Below the pieces are notes generated by a model that saw only the letters and a list, made by a program, of their open reading frames with translations, did no database searches and was not told where the DNA came from. Position numbers and translations under genes: made by a program. From Hyphomonas sp. (GTDB taxonomy: Bacteria; Pseudomonadota; Alphaproteobacteria; Caulobacterales; Hyphomonadaceae), in NCBI GenBank assembly GCA_002700305.1, contig PACZ01000021.1:1-64000 (forward strand): DNA of 64,000 nucleotides. The letters are read 5' to 3'. Positions within the stretch are counted from its first letter, which is position 1; every line of letters starts with the position of its first letter. Positions 52,851 to 63,998 of this stretch are shown piece by piece.

Positions 52851-55415
52851 ATGGCCACCCGGTACGATCCGCAAGCTGCGGAGCAGAAATGGCGTGAAGC
52901 CTGGACCAAGGCGGACCTGTTCAGGGCAAAATCCCCGAAGGAAGCGGGCGACGCCCCGAAAGCCTACGTGCTGGAGATGTTCCCCTATCCGTCGGGCCGG
53001 CTGCATATGGGCCATGTCCGAAACTATGCGATGGGCGACGTTGTTGCGCGTCATAAGCGGGCCAAAGGCTACAACGTGCTGCACCCGATGGGCTGGGATG
53101 CGTTCGGCATGCCGGCAGAGAACGCTGCGATGGAAAAGAACGTCCATCCCGGTAAATGGACTTATCAGAACATCGACGCGATGAAGGCCCAGTTTGCCAA
53201 GCTCGGCCTGTCGCTGGACTGGAGCCGGGAATTTGCGACCTGCGATCCAGAATATTACGGCGCGCAGCAGGCCCTTTTCCTGAAGATGCTCGACAACGGC
53301 CTGATCTACCGGAAAGCCTCCAAGGTGAACTGGGACCCGGTCGACAACACCGTGCTGGCCAACGAGCAGGTGATCGAGGGACGCGGCTGGCGATCCGGCG
53401 CCCTGGTGGAGCAGCGTGAGCTGACCCAGTGGTTCTTCAAGATCACCGAATATGCCGAAGACCTGCTGGAAGAAGTGCAAAAGCTGGAGCGCTGGCCTGA
53501 GAAGGTGCGCACCATGCAGGCGAACTGGATCGGCCGGTCAGAGGGCCTGCAGATGCGGTTCGAGTGGGACGGCGCCGCACCGGCAAATTTCGATGACGGC
53601 ATCGAGATTTTCACGACGCGTCCGGACACGCTGTTCGGCGCGAGCTTCATTGCCTTGTCCCCGGATCACCCGCTGACGATCCAGCTGGCGGAAAACTCGG
53701 AAGAGCTGAAGGCCTTCCGCGGGAAATGCGCCCAGGTCGGCACCAGCGAGGAAGCCATCGAAAAGGCAGAGAAGCTGGGTTTCGATACAGGGCTGACGGT
53801 CAAGCACCCGTTCGAGGACGGAAAGACCCTGCCTGTCTGGGTCGCGAACTTCGTTTTGATGGGCTACGGCACCGGCGCCATTTTCGGCTGCCCGGCGCAC
53901 GACCAGCGTGACATCGAATTTGCCCGCAAGTTTGGTCTGAACGTGACGCCGGTCGTCCTGCCGCCGGGCGCTGACCGGGCAAGCTTCACTGTTGAGGAAG
54001 AAGCCTATACCGGCCCCGGCTCCATCTTTAATTCGGGTTTTCTGGACGGTCTCGGCATCGAAGACGCCAAGCGAACAGCGATCGAACGGATAGAAGACAT
54101 GGGTCTCGGCGCCGGAACGGTGAATTACCGCCTGCGCGATTGGGGTGTTTCCCGACAGCGCTATTGGGGTTGCCCTATCCCGGTGATCCATTGCGAAAGC
54201 TGCGGCGTGGTCCCGGTGCCGGAAAGCGACCTGCCCGTGCGCCTGCCGGACGATGTTTCCTTCGACCAGCCAGGCAATCCTCTGGACCGGCATGCGACCT
54301 GGAAACATGTCGACTGTCCGAAGTGCGGCAAGCCGGCCCGGCGTGAAACCGACACGCTGGACACGTTCGTGGACTCGTCCTGGTACTATGCCCGTTTCGC
54401 CAGTGCGGACGATCTGGAAGAGCGCGCCTACTGGCTGCCCGTCGACCAATATGTCGGCGGCATCGAACATGCCGTGCTGCACCTGCTGTACTCGCGCTTC
54501 TTCTCACGCGCGATGCGCGACATCGGCGAACTGGACCTGCCGAGCGGCGAGCCGTTCGCCGGCCTGTTCACGCAGGGCATGGTTACGCACGAGACCTACA
54601 AGTCCGCGTCCGGACAATGGCTGCAGCCATCGGAAGTCGAGCAGGAAGGTGACATCTGGATCGAAAAGGCCACCGGCGGCATCGTCACGCCCGGCCCGAT
54701 CGAGAAAATGTCGAAATCCAAGAAGAACACGGTCGACCCCGATGCAATCATCGCCGAGTTCGGTGCGGACGTTGCCCGCTGGTTCGTCCTTTCCGACTCG
54801 CCGCCAGAACGCGATGTTGAGTGGACGCAGGCCGGCGTGGAAGGCGCGGCCCGTTTCGCCCAGCGCCTGTGGAGCGTGTTCGACGCGCTCGGGGATGTGG
54901 AGAAAGTGGATCCGGCTGACGACGCCGCTTCCCTCGCAGTCCGCAAAGCCAGCCACAAGGCCGTCGTCTCCATCGACAAGGCAATCGAGGAATTCCGTTT
55001 CAATTCCGCTGTTGCCAGCATTCATGAATGGGTGAGCGTGCTGAAGAAGGCCGAATCCGGCAGTGAAGCTATCGGGGCCCGGTTCGAAGGGGCCTCCATG
55101 CTGGCGCGCTGCCTGACCCCGTTCATGCCTCACCTGGCAGAATCCTGCTGGGAACGGATCGGCGGAGCCGGGTTTGTTTCAGCTGCTCCATGGCCTGTTG
55201 CCGACAAGGCGCTGACGGAAGACGACTCGGTGACCATGGCCGTGCAGGTCAATGGCAAACGCCGGGGCGAAATCACGGTGCCGAAGGGAGAATCCAACGA
55301 GGCAGTGGAAGCCATCGCGCACGCTCTTCCGGAAGTTGTCTCCTTCATCGAAGGCAAGACCGTGAAGAAAACCATTGTCGTGCCGGGCCGCATCGTGAAT
55401 ATCGTGGCGGTATGA
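52851..55415 (+). CDS. leuS: Leucyl-tRNA synthetase
   Basis: Charges tRNA-Leu with leucine. The 854-residue class I enzyme has HMGH at 52-55 ([17 protein letters not shown]), the CP1 editing domain about residues 220-420 ([12 protein letters not shown]), the [15 protein letters not shown] segment, and KMSKS near residue 620. GGGAGAGG precedes the ATG. The stop overlaps the lptE start by 4 bases (ATGA). Confidence 0.97.
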   Translation: MATRYDPQAAEQKWREAWTKADLFRAKSPKEAGDAPKAYVLEMFPYPSGRLHMGHVRNYAMGDVVARHKRAKGYNVLHPMGWDAFGMPAENAAMEKNVHPGKWTYQNIDAMKAQFAKLGLSLDWSREFATCDPEYYGAQQALFLKMLDNGLIYRKASKVNWDPVDNTVLANEQVIEGRGWRSGALVEQRELTQWFFKITEYAEDLLEEVQKLERWPEKVRTMQANWIGRSEGLQMRFEWDGAAPANFDDGIEIFTTRPDTLFGASFIALSPDHPLTIQLAENSEELKAFRGKCAQVGTSEEAIEKAEKLGFDTGLTVKHPFEDGKTLPVWVANFVLMGYGTGAIFGCPAHDQRDIEFARKFGLNVTPVVLPPGADRASFTVEEEAYTGPGSIFNSGFLDGLGIEDAKRTAIERIEDMGLGAGTVNYRLRDWGVSRQRYWGCPIPVIHCESCGVVPVPESDLPVRLPDDVSFDQPGNPLDRHATWKHVDCPKCGKPARRETDTLDTFVDSSWYYARFASADDLEERAYWLPVDQYVGGIEHAVLHLLYSRFFSRAMRDIGELDLPSGEPFAGLFTQGMVTHETYKSASGQWLQPSEVEQEGDIWIEKATGGIVTPGPIEKMSKSKKNTVDPDAIIAEFGADVARWFVLSDSPPERDVEWTQAGVEGAARFAQRLWSVFDALGDVEKVDPADDAASLAVRKASHKAVVSIDKAIEEFRFNSAVASIHEWVSVLKKAESGSEAIGARFEGASMLARCLTPFMPHLAESCWERIGGAGFVSAAPWPVADKALTEDDSVTMAVQVNGKRRGEITVPKGESNEAVEAIAHALPEVVSFIEGKTVKKTIVVPGRIVNIVAV

Positions 55416-55885
55416 AACGCTTCCTGATCGCGCTCGCTCTCGTCCTGCCGGCCTGCGGCTTCCAGCCGGTCTATGCACCCGGTGGCAGCGCCTCCTTTGC
55501 TGCAGGCAATATTACGGTGAAGGAAATTCCTAGCCGGGCGGGCTACAAGCTACGGCGGGCGCTTCAGCAGGAACTTGCCGCCGGTCTCCCGAATCTCGAC
55601 GAGTCTGCCGTGCTCGAAGTCAAGCTTAAGGAGAAACTCGTCCGCTTGCAGTTCAAGCCGGATGGCGCAGCATCGCGTTCATCCTACAGGGCCGAGGCAA
55701 CCTATGCACTGAGAGGTGAAAATATCAGTGTGGTAGGCCAGTCCGATGCGGAAACCAGCTTTTCCGTGCCGAACGAACCCTATGGGGACATATCCGCTCA
55801 GACCAACGCATCTGATCGCGTGATGGGTGTGCTGGCCAGCCGGATCGTTGATGATTTACGGCTTCAGCTCGCGACACAAGACTGA
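55412..55885 (+). CDS. lptE: LPS-assembly lipoprotein LptE
   Basis: The 157-residue outer-membrane lipoprotein partner of LptD. Lipobox [12 protein letters not shown] with lipidated Cys15 and the GFQPVY start of the LptE domain are typical; the rest has alternating strands, [11 protein letters not shown] and DDLRLQLA at the end. It overlaps leuS (ATGA) and holA (one base), forming a leuS-lptE-holA unit as in other alphaproteobacteria. lptD is not in the window. Confidence 0.9.
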   Translation: MKRFLIALALVLPACGFQPVYAPGGSASFAAGNITVKEIPSRAGYKLRRALQQELAAGLPNLDESAVLEVKLKEKLVRLQFKPDGAASRSSYRAEATYALRGENISVVGQSDAETSFSVPNEPYGDISAQTNASDRVMGVLASRIVDDLRLQLATQD

Positions 55886-56919
55886 TGCTTCTACAGGGCA
55901 AGAAAGCAGCGTCCTTTGCCCGCAAGCCCGATCCAAAATTCTGGGCCGTGCTTGCCTTTGGTGAAGACGAAGGCCTCGCCAGCGACAATGGCCAGCTCCT
56001 GATCTCTGCCTGGGCCGGAAAGGCCAAACACGCAGATGTCACCTTGCTGGACGATGATGCCATCCGGAAGGAACCGGCCCTGTTGTTCGATGCGCTTGAG
56101 GCCGTCTCCCTGCTCGGCGATCCACGCGTGGTACGGGTGCGGACCAGCGGAGACAAGATCGCAAAACTCCTGATTGACGCCATTGAAGAGGGCGACAAGA
56201 GCGAAGGTCGTTTCAGCGCGCACCTGCTGATCGAAACAGGCAGTCTGCAAAAGAAGTCCAAACTGCGCGGCGCTGCTGAAGCTGCGAAACTAACCGCCTG
56301 CCTCCAGTTCTTTGCCGATGAAGGCGCCGACATCGAACAACGTGTCAAACAGGCCCTGAAGGAATCCGGCGTCGAAATTGAGCCGGATGCCCTGCGCCTG
56401 TTCGTAGGCGACCTGCCCGGTCACCGGCTTGCAGCGAATGCGGAAATCGAAAAGCTGGCGCTCTACGCCATGGGGCTGGGCCGGGCTGTTTCAGAATCTG
56501 ATGTGCGCGCTCTGTGCGCGACCGAATTCGAACAGACCCTGTCGACCGCAATATCCGCCACACTTGATGGCCACCCGGCCGCGGCCAACGCAGCTTTTGA
56601 CAAGCTGGCCCTGGCAGGAACAGCCGGAATCAGTGTCCTGCGCTCGCTTCAATTTGAAGTCCGCCGCATGCTGGATGCGCATGTCCGGATCGAGGAAGGA
56701 CAGGCCAGCCCCAACATGAAACTGCGCCCGCCTGTCTGGCAAAGCGAATGGCCTGCCTACCGGGCCCGGCTCAGTAAATGGCCGGTGCGCCGGCTCACCC
56801 GTGTGCTTGAGCGGATCTATGACGCTGAAGCCCAGGCCAAACAGGCAGGCGGCAGCACTGACCCAGTAGTCCGTATGCTGATGAATGATCTGGCGAGAGC
56901 TGCCGAAGCCGCCCGGTAG
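55885..56919 (+). CDS. holA: DNA polymerase III delta subunit
   Basis: The 344-residue delta subunit of the clamp loader. It has the delta N-terminal AAA-like fold (KFWAVLAFGEDEGLASDNG; degenerate P-loop), LRLFVGDLPGHRLAANAEIEKLALY and the C-terminal ARLSKWPVRRLTRVLERIYDAE helix region. It starts within the last codon of lptE (TGATG). It converges with parB after 3 bases, at the boundary of the par cluster. Confidence 0.88.
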   Translation: MLLQGKKAASFARKPDPKFWAVLAFGEDEGLASDNGQLLISAWAGKAKHADVTLLDDDAIRKEPALLFDALEAVSLLGDPRVVRVRTSGDKIAKLLIDAIEEGDKSEGRFSAHLLIETGSLQKKSKLRGAAEAAKLTACLQFFADEGADIEQRVKQALKESGVEIEPDALRLFVGDLPGHRLAANAEIEKLALYAMGLGRAVSESDVRALCATEFEQTLSTAISATLDGHPAAANAAFDKLALAGTAGISVLRSLQFEVRRMLDAHVRIEEGQASPNMKLRPPVWQSEWPAYRARLSKWPVRRLTRVLERIYDAEAQAKQAGGSTDPVVRMLMNDLARAAEAAR

Positions 56920-56922
56920 CGA

Positions 56923-57837
56923 TCAGGGCTTCCGGCGTGTCAGCCGGCGGCAGACATCGTCCAGCTGTTCCAGATCGCGATACTTGATGCGCAGTTCACC
57001 ACCATTCTTGCCGTGGCGAATATCCACTTGCAGGCCCAGCTGGCGCATCAGATCTGCTTCCAGTGCTTCGGTGTCGACATCCTTTTCAGGTGCCTTGGAC
57101 TTGGCCGAACCGCTTGAGGCTCCATCACCGCCACGCGCGCCCTTTACCAAAGCTTCGACTTCCCGAACGCTCAGGCCCCGTTCGGCCGCCATCTCGATCA
57201 CGGCTTCAGGATCGGAGGCACCAAGCGCTGCCCGGGCATGACCGGCAGTGACTTTGCCTTCCCGCACATATGCGCGGGCAGCGTCAGGCAGCTGCAGCAG
57301 GCGAAGCGTGTTCGTGATGTGCACGCGGCTCTTGCCGACACTGCTGGCGAGGCTTTCCTGCGTCCGACCGAACCGGTTCATCAGTGCCTCATAGGCTTCC
57401 GCTTCTTCGATCGGGTTCAGGTCTGCGCGCTGAACATTCTCGATGATGCCGACCTCGAGCAGCTCCAGCTCGTTGAGGTCCCGAACCACGGCTGGAATAG
57501 ACTCAAGGCCTGCCAGGCGTGCGGCCCGCCAGCGGCGTTCACCGGCGATGATCTGATACTTGCCCGTTTCCTTGGGGTCCGGCCGGACAAGAATTGCCTG
57601 AAGTACGCCTTTGCTACGAATGGACTCCGCAAGTTCCTGCAGCGCTGCATCATCGAAGGTACGGCGAGGCTGGTCCGGATTGCGGCGGATGTCCTTGATC
57701 GAAATCTCGTTCACGCCATTGCCAGACGGAGCAGTCCCCGGCTCCGGCCGCGCCGGTGTGGATGCCTCCACTTCTCCGATTAGGGCGGATAGGCCCCGGC
57801 CAAGGCGGCTTGGTTTCTGTTTGGATTCGTTTGCCAT
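56923..57837 (-). CDS. parB: Chromosome partitioning protein ParB
   Basis: A CTP-dependent DNA-sliding protein that loads at parS. The 304-residue protein has the N-terminal SRLGRGLSALIG ParA-contact motif, the CTPase segment with GAGERRWRAARLAG-type GERRWRAARLAG, IIENVQRADLNPIEEAEAY, the helix-turn-helix (TQESLASSVGKSRVHITNTLRLL) and a C-terminal dimer domain. parA ends 5 bases upstream. Two perfect parS sites lie within 2 kb. Confidence 0.96.
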   Translation of the reverse strand: MANESKQKPSRLGRGLSALIGEVEASTPARPEPGTAPSGNGVNEISIKDIRRNPDQPRRTFDDAALQELAESIRSKGVLQAILVRPDPKETGKYQIIAGERRWRAARLAGLESIPAVVRDLNELELLEVGIIENVQRADLNPIEEAEAYEALMNRFGRTQESLASSVGKSRVHITNTLRLLQLPDAARAYVREGKVTAGHARAALGASDPEAVIEMAAERGLSVREVEALVKGARGGDGASSGSAKSKAPEKDVDTEALEADLMRQLGLQVDIRHGKNGGELRIKYRDLEQLDDVCRRLTRRKP

Positions 57838-57842
57838 CGCGA

Positions 57843-58655
57843 TCAGGCCGCCCGTGCCTTCTCGCGCTGAAGCACTTCCGAAGCCAGCCGGATATACGCC
57901 TCGCTGCCCGGGCAACGGTAATCATAAAGAAGCGCCGGCTTGCCGAAGGACGGTGCCTCGGACAGGCGCACATTGCGCGGAATCACTGTGTTGTAGACTT
58001 TGTTGCCGAAGAACGCGCGGACTTCGTCTGCGACCTGGTCGGACAGGTTGTTGCGGCGGTCATACATGGTGAGCACGACACCCTGGATTTCCAGGTTCGG
58101 GTTTAGACCCTGCCGGACAACATCCACCGTGCGAAGCAGTTGGCTGAGGCCCTCCAGCGCCAGGAACTCACACTGCAGCGGAACCAGCAGCGCATCGGCG
58201 GCCGTCATCGCATTCATCGTCAGCGCCGACAGCGATGGCGGGCAATCGATCAGAATATAATCATAACGCGGCAGGCCCTGTTCTTCAGCCCGATCGACGT
58301 AGTTGTGAAGCGCTTCGCGCAGACGGTACGACCTGTGCGGGTCTGCGGCCAGTTCCGTCTCGACGCCGGACAGATTCTCATCCCCTGGCACGATGTCCAG
58401 GCGCGGAACGATCGTAGACAGAACCGCCTGTTCCAACGGCAAACGATCCACGACAATATCGTAGGACGTGGTTGCGCGGTCTGTGCGTTCGATTCCAAGG
58501 CCCGTCGACGCATTGCCCTGAGCGTCGAAGTCGACGATGAGCACACGGCGGCCAACGGCGGCAAGCGCCGTCCCGAGATTGATCGAAGTAGTCGTTTTGC
58601 CGACGCCACCCTTTTGGTTCACGACGGCAAAGATTCTGGGCCTAATGCCTGCCAC
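57843..58655 (-). CDS. parA: Chromosome partitioning ATPase ParA
   Basis: Positions ParB-parS complexes. The 270-residue deviant Walker ATPase has NQKGGVGKTTT with signature Lys15 and Lys20, IVDFDAQGNAS, LIDCPPSLSALT and ALLVPLQCEFLAL. The start is inferred as GTG at 58655 because AGGGAG stands 7 bases upstream; a TTG at 58673 lies farther up. Either way the gene starts inside the end of rsmG (overlap of at least 14 bases), so translation is likely coupled. Confidence 0.96.
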   Translation of the reverse strand: MAGIRPRIFAVVNQKGGVGKTTTSINLGTALAAVGRRVLIVDFDAQGNASTGLGIERTDRATTSYDIVVDRLPLEQAVLSTIVPRLDIVPGDENLSGVETELAADPHRSYRLREALHNYVDRAEEQGLPRYDYILIDCPPSLSALTMNAMTAADALLVPLQCEFLALEGLSQLLRTVDVVRQGLNPNLEIQGVVLTMYDRRNNLSDQVADEVRAFFGNKVYNTVIPRNVRLSEAPSFGKPALLYDYRCPGSEAYIRLASEVLQREKARAA

Positions 58656-59262
58656 TGCGTAGCTCCCTGACAATCAGAATTGTACCTGACCCACCAACCC
58701 GGCTTGGAATCGCCTCATAAGCGAAGTTCCATGTTTGGCTGGCCTCCGTCAATTCTTCTTTCCAGCGTTCGCCCTTGAGGAAAAGCCCTGTTGCACCCTG
58801 TTTCAGCCAGGGAGCCGCATAGTCGAGCAGTTTCGGAAGCGGCGCAAAGGCGCGTGCCGTGACATAATCCGCAGATATTGGCCCGACAGATTCCACCCGG
58901 TCCTGGCGTACGGATGCACTCAGCCCCGCCGATTCAATGGCGGCGCGGAGGAAGGCGCATTTCTTTCCCACACTCTCGATCATGGTGACATGGCCTTCCG
59001 GCCGGGCCGCCGCGATGATGAGACCGGGAAAACCGGCACCGGAACCAAGATCCACGACTCGCGCATCTTCCGGCAGATGATCCAGAAGCTGGAAACAGTC
59101 GGCGACATGCCGGGTCCAGATGACCGGCCATTCGCGCGGGCCAATCAGATTGCTCCGCTTCCGCCACACATCCAGCGTGTCGATGACCCGGTCGAGACGC
59201 TCCAGTGTTTCACGTGAAACATCCTCAGCGGCCAGAAAAGCCGCGCGATCCTGATTTACCAT
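58642..59262 (-). CDS. rsmG: 16S rRNA (guanine527-N7)-methyltransferase RsmG
   Basis: The 206-residue SAM-dependent methyltransferase has VDLGSGAGFPGL as SAM motif I, MIESVGKKCAFLR and the late LKGERWKEEL segment. A perfect parS site (59206-59221) is embedded in the region encoding DVSRETL. It overlaps parA and follows mnmG by 3 bases. Confidence 0.96.
   Translation of the reverse strand: MVNQDRAAFLAAEDVSRETLERLDRVIDTLDVWRKRSNLIGPREWPVIWTRHVADCFQLLDHLPEDARVVDLGSGAGFPGLIIAAARPEGHVTMIESVGKKCAFLRAAIESAGLSASVRQDRVESVGPISADYVTARAFAPLPKLLDYAAPWLKQGATGLFLKGERWKEELTEASQTWNFAYEAIPSRVGGSGTILIVRELRSGRH
59206..59221. promoter_or_regulatory. parS site 1, inside rsmG
   Basis: TGTTTCACGTGAAACA is a perfect 16-bp ParB-binding palindrome, the canonical parS. 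It lies about 1.4 kb from the parB start, and in the same reading frame it encodes part of the RsmG N-terminal region. Confidence 0.96.
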
Positions 59263-59265
59263 GAC

Positions 59266-61131
59266 TTAGCCTGTCTTCCGGCGGCGTTTCACATGACCAA
59301 GCAGTGCCGTGAGCGCACCAGGCGTAACCCCTTCGATACGGGACGCCTGACCAAGCGTGGCCGGCCGGATAGATTCCAGTTTCTGGCGTACTTCATTGGA
59401 GAGTCCACCAATGGCCGCGTAATTGATCTCATCCGGAATCTGCAACGCCTCATCGCGGCGAAGGGCTTCGACATCGCCGGCCTGCCGTTCGATATATCCG
59501 GAATAGAGCGCCTCGATTTCCAATTGCGCCGCAATGGCCGGATCAATGTCGGAGAGTTCCGGCCAGACCTTAGACAGGGTCTCGAGTGAGATGTCCTTGT
59601 ATCCGAGATATTCCCAGGCGGTCCGGACACGTCCGTCCTGATTAACGTTCCAACCGGCCTCCCGGGCCTTGGCGGGGGACAAAGACAGGGTTTGGAGCGT
59701 TTTTCGGGATTCCGAGAGGGCCAAATGTTTCACGTGAAACATCGACGCCCGTGTTTCACACACGCATCCGGCATCGATCCCTTTCTGCGTCAGTCGCTGA
59801 TCGGCATTGTCAGCCCGGAGCGCGAGGCGATATTCCGCGCGCGATGTAAACATCCGATAGGGTTCCGTCACCCCGCGCGTGATCAGATCATCGATAAGAA
59901 CACCAATATACGCTTCGGCCCGATCGAGGATCACCGGTTCCTTTCCCTCGGCGGCGCGCGCTGCGTTCAGACCCGCCATCAGGCCCTGAGCCCCGGCCTC
60001 TTCATATCCGGTCGTGCCATTGATCTGGCCTGCCAGATAGAGACCGGGCTGAACCTTCACTTCCAGCGCCGCATTAAGAGCGCGCGGATCCACATAATCA
60101 TACTCGATGGCATAGGCGTGCTGGAGAATCTCCACATTTTCCAGACCTGGGATCGTCCGGACAAAACGCTCCTGAACGTCTTCCGGAAGCGAGGTGGATA
60201 TCCCATTCGGATAGACCGTGTGATCGTCGAGACCTTCCGGTTCCAAGAAAACCTGATGCCGGTCCCGATCTGCGAACCGGTTCACCTTGTCCTCGATAGA
60301 CGGGCAGTAGCGCGGCCCCCGTCCGGCAATTGCGCCGGAGTAGACAGCCGACTGTTCCATGTTTTCTTCGATGATCGCGTGGGTCTCCGGCGTGGTCCAT
60401 GTGATCCCGCATGAAATCTGAGGCACTTCGATCCGGTCCGTCAGATAGGAGAAAGGCACGGGCGCATCATCGGCCGGCTGCATCTCCAGCCGGTCCCAGT
60501 CGATGGTGCGGCCATCGAGACGGGCAGGCGTGCCGGTTTTTAGCCGGCCCATAGGCAGATCCATGGTGTAGAGCCGGTCCGAAAGGCCAATCGCCGGCGC
60601 CTCGCCGACACGCCCGGCAGGAATACGCTTCGCGCCGATATGGATTTCGCCCTTCAGGAACGTACCCGTCGTGATGACGACGTTCGGCGCGTAGTATTGG
60701 TCTCCACCAAGTCCGATTACACCCGCGACCTGCCCGTCTTCTACGATCAGGTCTTCGGCGCCATCTTCAATCACTGTCAGGTTGCCATGGTTCAGGATCT
60801 CATCCTGCATGGCCTGGCGATAGAGCTTCCGGTCAATCTGGGCTCGCGGCCCCCAGACAGCAGGTCCTTTGGACCGATTAAGCATGCGGAACTGGATTCC
60901 GGCCTTGTCAGCCAGGCGCCCCATCAAACCGTCCAGGGCATCAATCTCCCGAACGAGATGTCCTTTGCCCAATCCGCCAATCGCCGGATTGCAGCTCATC
61001 TCGCCAATCGTTGAAATCTTGTGGGTGACAAGCGCCGTCTTCGCGCCATAGCGCGCCGCCGCAGATGCGGCTTCGCATCCGGCGTGACCGCCACCAACGA
61101 CAATGACATCAAAGCGGGAGGTTCCCGTCAT
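59266..61131 (-). CDS. mnmG: tRNA uridine 5-carboxymethylaminomethyl modification enzyme MnmG
   Basis: With MnmE it modifies U34 of certain tRNAs. The 621-residue FAD protein starts with [14 protein letters not shown] and has [33 protein letters not shown] and [14 protein letters not shown]. The parS-encoding segment MFHVKHL is within the protein. ATG at 61131 is chosen; an ATG at 61143 is possible. Genes mnmE, mnmG, rsmG and parA are ordered as in other alphaproteobacteria. Confidence 0.96.
   Translation of the reverse strand: MTGTSRFDVIVVGGGHAGCEAASAAARYGAKTALVTHKISTIGEMSCNPAIGGLGKGHLVREIDALDGLMGRLADKAGIQFRMLNRSKGPAVWGPRAQIDRKLYRQAMQDEILNHGNLTVIEDGAEDLIVEDGQVAGVIGLGGDQYYAPNVVITTGTFLKGEIHIGAKRIPAGRVGEAPAIGLSDRLYTMDLPMGRLKTGTPARLDGRTIDWDRLEMQPADDAPVPFSYLTDRIEVPQISCGITWTTPETHAIIEENMEQSAVYSGAIAGRGPRYCPSIEDKVNRFADRDRHQVFLEPEGLDDHTVYPNGISTSLPEDVQERFVRTIPGLENVEILQHAYAIEYDYVDPRALNAALEVKVQPGLYLAGQINGTTGYEEAGAQGLMAGLNAARAAEGKEPVILDRAEAYIGVLIDDLITRGVTEPYRMFTSRAEYRLALRADNADQRLTQKGIDAGCVCETRASMFHVKHLALSESRKTLQTLSLSPAKAREAGWNVNQDGRVRTAWEYLGYKDISLETLSKVWPELSDIDPAIAAQLEIEALYSGYIERQAGDVEALRRDEALQIPDEINYAAIGGLSNEVRQKLESIRPATLGQASRIEGVTPGALTALLGHVKRRRKTG
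59726..59741. promoter_or_regulatory. parS site 2, inside mnmG
   Basis: TGTTTCACGTGAAACA, identical to the copy at 59206-59221 and 520 bp away. It encodes the MFHVKH segment of MnmG. Two nearby parS sites in coding DNA is the usual Caulobacterales pattern close to the origin. Confidence 0.96.
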
Positions 61132-61196
61132 GGCTCTACTCATCCTGTGGATAATGAGCGGGCTATATAACGCCGGGCGCCGCTAAACCCTAGGGG

Positions 61197-62522
61197 TCAT
61201 TTGCCGATACAGAACTGGGAGAAGACAGCGCCCAGAATATCTTCCACGCCGACGGTCCCGATCACGGCGCCCAGCTGGCGGAGCGCCATGCGGACATCTT
61301 CCGCTGCGAGTTCGGCGCCGATGTCATCTTCCAGTAGCTGGCGGGCCTGCACCAGGCTGGCGAGACCTGCACTCAGCTTTTCACGATGCCGGGCCCGTGT
61401 GATGACCGGGGCTTCAACGGAAGCTGCGCGCTCAGAAATGAAACTGCCGATCCAGGATTCAAGCTTGTCGATACCCTCGCCGGTCGCAGCCGAAACGGGC
61501 AGGGCGCCATCCGAGGCCAGAGCAGCAGGCCTTTGGTCGGCCTTATTAAAGACCACGATGTCCTGCTGTTCCACCGGCCCGGCCGGCGGTTCCGGATTGG
61601 CGCCGTCGATCACGTGAATGCGGAGGTCGGCTTCGCGCGCCGCGCGCTCTGCCCGGCGGACGCCTTCCGCCTCCACAATATCTGCCGTTTTCCGAAGGCC
61701 TGCCGTGTCTGCCAGCCAGACGACCTGGCCGCCCAGCACAAGACGGACCTCGACCACATCCCGGGTCGTCCCGGCAATGTCGGTCACGATAGCAGCTTCA
61801 CGGCGAGCGATGCGATTGAGCAGGGAAGACTTGCCGGCGTTCGGCGGACCAACAATGGCCACCCTGAAACCGTCCCGGATCTTCTCGCCGATGCCCCGGT
61901 CACCAAGCGCGTCTTCCAGCTCTGTGATGATCAGATCCAGCTTGTCGAGGATCGGCCTGACTGTGTCTTCGGGCGTGTCACCCTCATCCGGGAAATCAAC
62001 CATGACCTCGATCAGTGCCAGCACGCCCGTCAGCTCTGCGCGCCACCGGTCATAGGTTTCCGTCAGGCCGCCTGTCAGCTGGCGCAGAGCCTGGGCCTTC
62101 TGCGCCTCGGTCTCCGCTTCGATAATGTCGGCGACACCTTCGGCTTCGGTCAGGTCCAGCTTGCCAGCTTCGAAAGCGCGCCGGGTAAACTCTCCCGGCT
62201 CAGCAAGACGCACGCCCGGTTGCCGTGTCAGCGTATCTAGTGAGTGTTTGATCACAGCGGGACCGCCATGGAGATAAAGCTCCAACGTATCCTCTCCTGT
62301 GTAGGAATGCGGCCCGGGCATGAAGAGGGCGAGGCCCTCATCAACCAGCCTGCCGTCGTCATCCCGGAATTTCGTGAGCGTCGCGTGGCGAGGTTCCGGC
62401 AGGCCACACTCGAGCAGGGCGCCGGCAATCTTCCAGACCCGGTCACCCGAAAGGCGGAGAATACAGATCGCAGCCGGAGGCTGGCCCGAAGCGAGGGCGC
62501 AGATTGTGTCGCGCTCGCTCAT
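61197..62522 (-). CDS. mnmE: tRNA modification GTPase MnmE
   Basis: The 441-residue partner of MnmG. It has a formyl-THF-binding N-terminal domain (AAICILRLSG), the GTPase with GPPNAGKSSLLN (P-loop), DIAGTTRDVVE and ADTAGLRKT, and the C-terminal FCIGK motif with catalytic Cys438. The ATG at 62522 has GGAGG 9 bases upstream. It is just downstream of rho on the minus strand. Confidence 0.96.
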   Translation of the reverse strand: MSERDTICALASGQPPAAICILRLSGDRVWKIAGALLECGLPEPRHATLTKFRDDDGRLVDEGLALFMPGPHSYTGEDTLELYLHGGPAVIKHSLDTLTRQPGVRLAEPGEFTRRAFEAGKLDLTEAEGVADIIEAETEAQKAQALRQLTGGLTETYDRWRAELTGVLALIEVMVDFPDEGDTPEDTVRPILDKLDLIITELEDALGDRGIGEKIRDGFRVAIVGPPNAGKSSLLNRIARREAAIVTDIAGTTRDVVEVRLVLGGQVVWLADTAGLRKTADIVEAEGVRRAERAAREADLRIHVIDGANPEPPAGPVEQQDIVVFNKADQRPAALASDGALPVSAATGEGIDKLESWIGSFISERAASVEAPVITRARHREKLSAGLASLVQARQLLEDDIGAELAAEDVRMALRQLGAVIGTVGVEDILGAVFSQFCIGK

Positions 62523-62538
62523 GGCCAAACGCCTCCCG

Positions 62539-63828
62539 TCAGTTCTTCATCGCTTCGAAGAATTCGTCGTTCGTCTTCGTCTGGCGCAGCTTGTCGATCA
62601 GGAAGTCGATGGCATCGTTTGTACCCATCGGGCCAAGGATCCTGCGCAGGATGTAGATCTTCGACAGCTGGTCTTGCGGCGTGATCAGTTCTTCTTTCCG
62701 CGTTCCGGACTTCATGATGTCGATGGCCGGGAAGGTCCGCTTGTCGGCAATCTTCCGGTCGAGCACGACTTCGGAGTTACCCGTGCCTTTGAATTCCTCG
62801 AAGATCACTTCGTCCATCCGGCTACCGGTATCGATCAGCGCAGTCGCAACGATGGTCAGCGAACCGCCATTTTCCACGTTCCGCGCAGCACCGAAGAAAC
62901 GCTTCGGACGCTGCAGGGCGTTGGCATCCACACCACCGGTCAGCACTTTACCGGAAGAGGGGACGGTCGTGTTGTACGCACGGCCGAGACGCGTAATCGA
63001 GTCGAGCAGGATGACGACATCCCGCTTGTGCTCAACGAGGCGCTTGGCTTTCTCGATCACCATTTCGGCGACCTGAACGTGGCGGGTGGCCGGTTCGTCG
63101 AAGGTCGAGGCGACAACTTCGCCTTTTACCGTCCGCCGCATATCGGTCACTTCTTCCGGGCGTTCGTCGATCAGCAGCACGATCAGGTAACATTCCGGGT
63201 GGTTTTCCTCGATGGCCGAGGCGATGTTCTGCAGCAGCACGGTTTTACCGGTCCGCGGTGGAGCAACAATCAGGGCACGCTGGCCTTTGCCAATCGGCGC
63301 GACGATATCGATCACACGGCCGGACCGGTCTTTCCGGGTCGGATCCTGGCTTTCCATGCGCAGGCGCTCTTCCGGATAGAGCGGAGTCAGGTTGTCGAAG
63401 TGGACTTTCTTGTTGGCCTTGTCCGGCTCTTCAAAATTGATCCGCGACACATCGGTCAGCGCAAAATAGCGCTCATTGTCCTGTGGCGCGATAATCGGGC
63501 CTTCCACCGTGTCGCCGGTGCGGATGTTGCCCTTCTTCAGGACTTCCGGGCTGACATAGATATCGTCCGGGCCGGGCAGATAGTTGGATTCCGGCGAACG
63601 CAGGAAGCCGAAGCCGTCCGTCAGAACTTCCAGCACACCCTGACCGGTGATCTCCACTTCGCTGTCAGCCAGCTCTTTCAGGATCGCGAACAGCATGTCC
63701 TGCGTCCGCATCGAGGAAGCGTTCTCGACTTCCAGTTCTTCTGCATATGCAAGCAGCTCTTCCGGGGACTTCGCTTTCAGTTCGCGAAGAGTCACGCTGG
63801 TGACGTTGTCGAGCATCGAAGAGGCCAT
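62539..63828 (-). CDS. rho: Transcription termination factor Rho
   Basis: The 429-residue hexameric RNA helicase ends transcription. Visible parts: [20 protein letters not shown]-terminal, RNA-binding cold-shock fold ([21 protein letters not shown]), Walker [27 protein letters not shown] and [14 protein letters not shown]. The ATG at 63828 is preferred; 63816 is alternative. It precedes mnmE as in Caulobacter. Confidence 0.95.
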   Translation of the reverse strand: MASSMLDNVTSVTLRELKAKSPEELLAYAEELEVENASSMRTQDMLFAILKELADSEVEITGQGVLEVLTDGFGFLRSPESNYLPGPDDIYVSPEVLKKGNIRTGDTVEGPIIAPQDNERYFALTDVSRINFEEPDKANKKVHFDNLTPLYPEERLRMESQDPTRKDRSGRVIDIVAPIGKGQRALIVAPPRTGKTVLLQNIASAIEENHPECYLIVLLIDERPEEVTDMRRTVKGEVVASTFDEPATRHVQVAEMVIEKAKRLVEHKRDVVILLDSITRLGRAYNTTVPSSGKVLTGGVDANALQRPKRFFGAARNVENGGSLTIVATALIDTGSRMDEVIFEEFKGTGNSEVVLDRKIADKRTFPAIDIMKSGTRKEELITPQDQLSKIYILRRILGPMGTNDAIDFLIDKLRQTKTNDEFFEAMKN

Positions 63829-63941
63829 GCCGATGGATTCCAATTGTAGGGGTCTGCGGGAGACGGGTTTTGGGAGGGCCGGGCGACGAAAAAGGCGCCG
63901 CAGGCACAAGGACTGTGCACCGGATTGCGAGGCTTATGGGC

Positions 63942-63998
63942 TCACAAGGCCTTGTTCGTCAAGAGTTCCTGCGCAACCGGGCCGGTCAGAACGGCCGG
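63942..63998 (-). CDS. Possible C-terminal end of a gene cut by the window
   Basis: Read on the minus strand from the right edge, an open frame encodes PAVLTGPVAQELLTNKAL then TGA at 63942-63944. The stretch is plausible as the end of a protein transcribed ahead of rho, but 18 residues are too few to assign a family. The 113 bases 63829-63941 hold no other gene I can support. Confidence 0.3.
   Translation of the reverse strand, partial: PAVLTGPVAQELLTNKAL

Noticed and set aside
59285-59300. GTTTCACATGACC as a third parS site
   Set aside because: Several mismatches to the 16-bp consensus, particularly in the second half.
62320-63849. 509-codon plus-strand frame over mnmE and rho
   Set aside because: Antisense to two well recognised proteins; the translation is a composition artefact.
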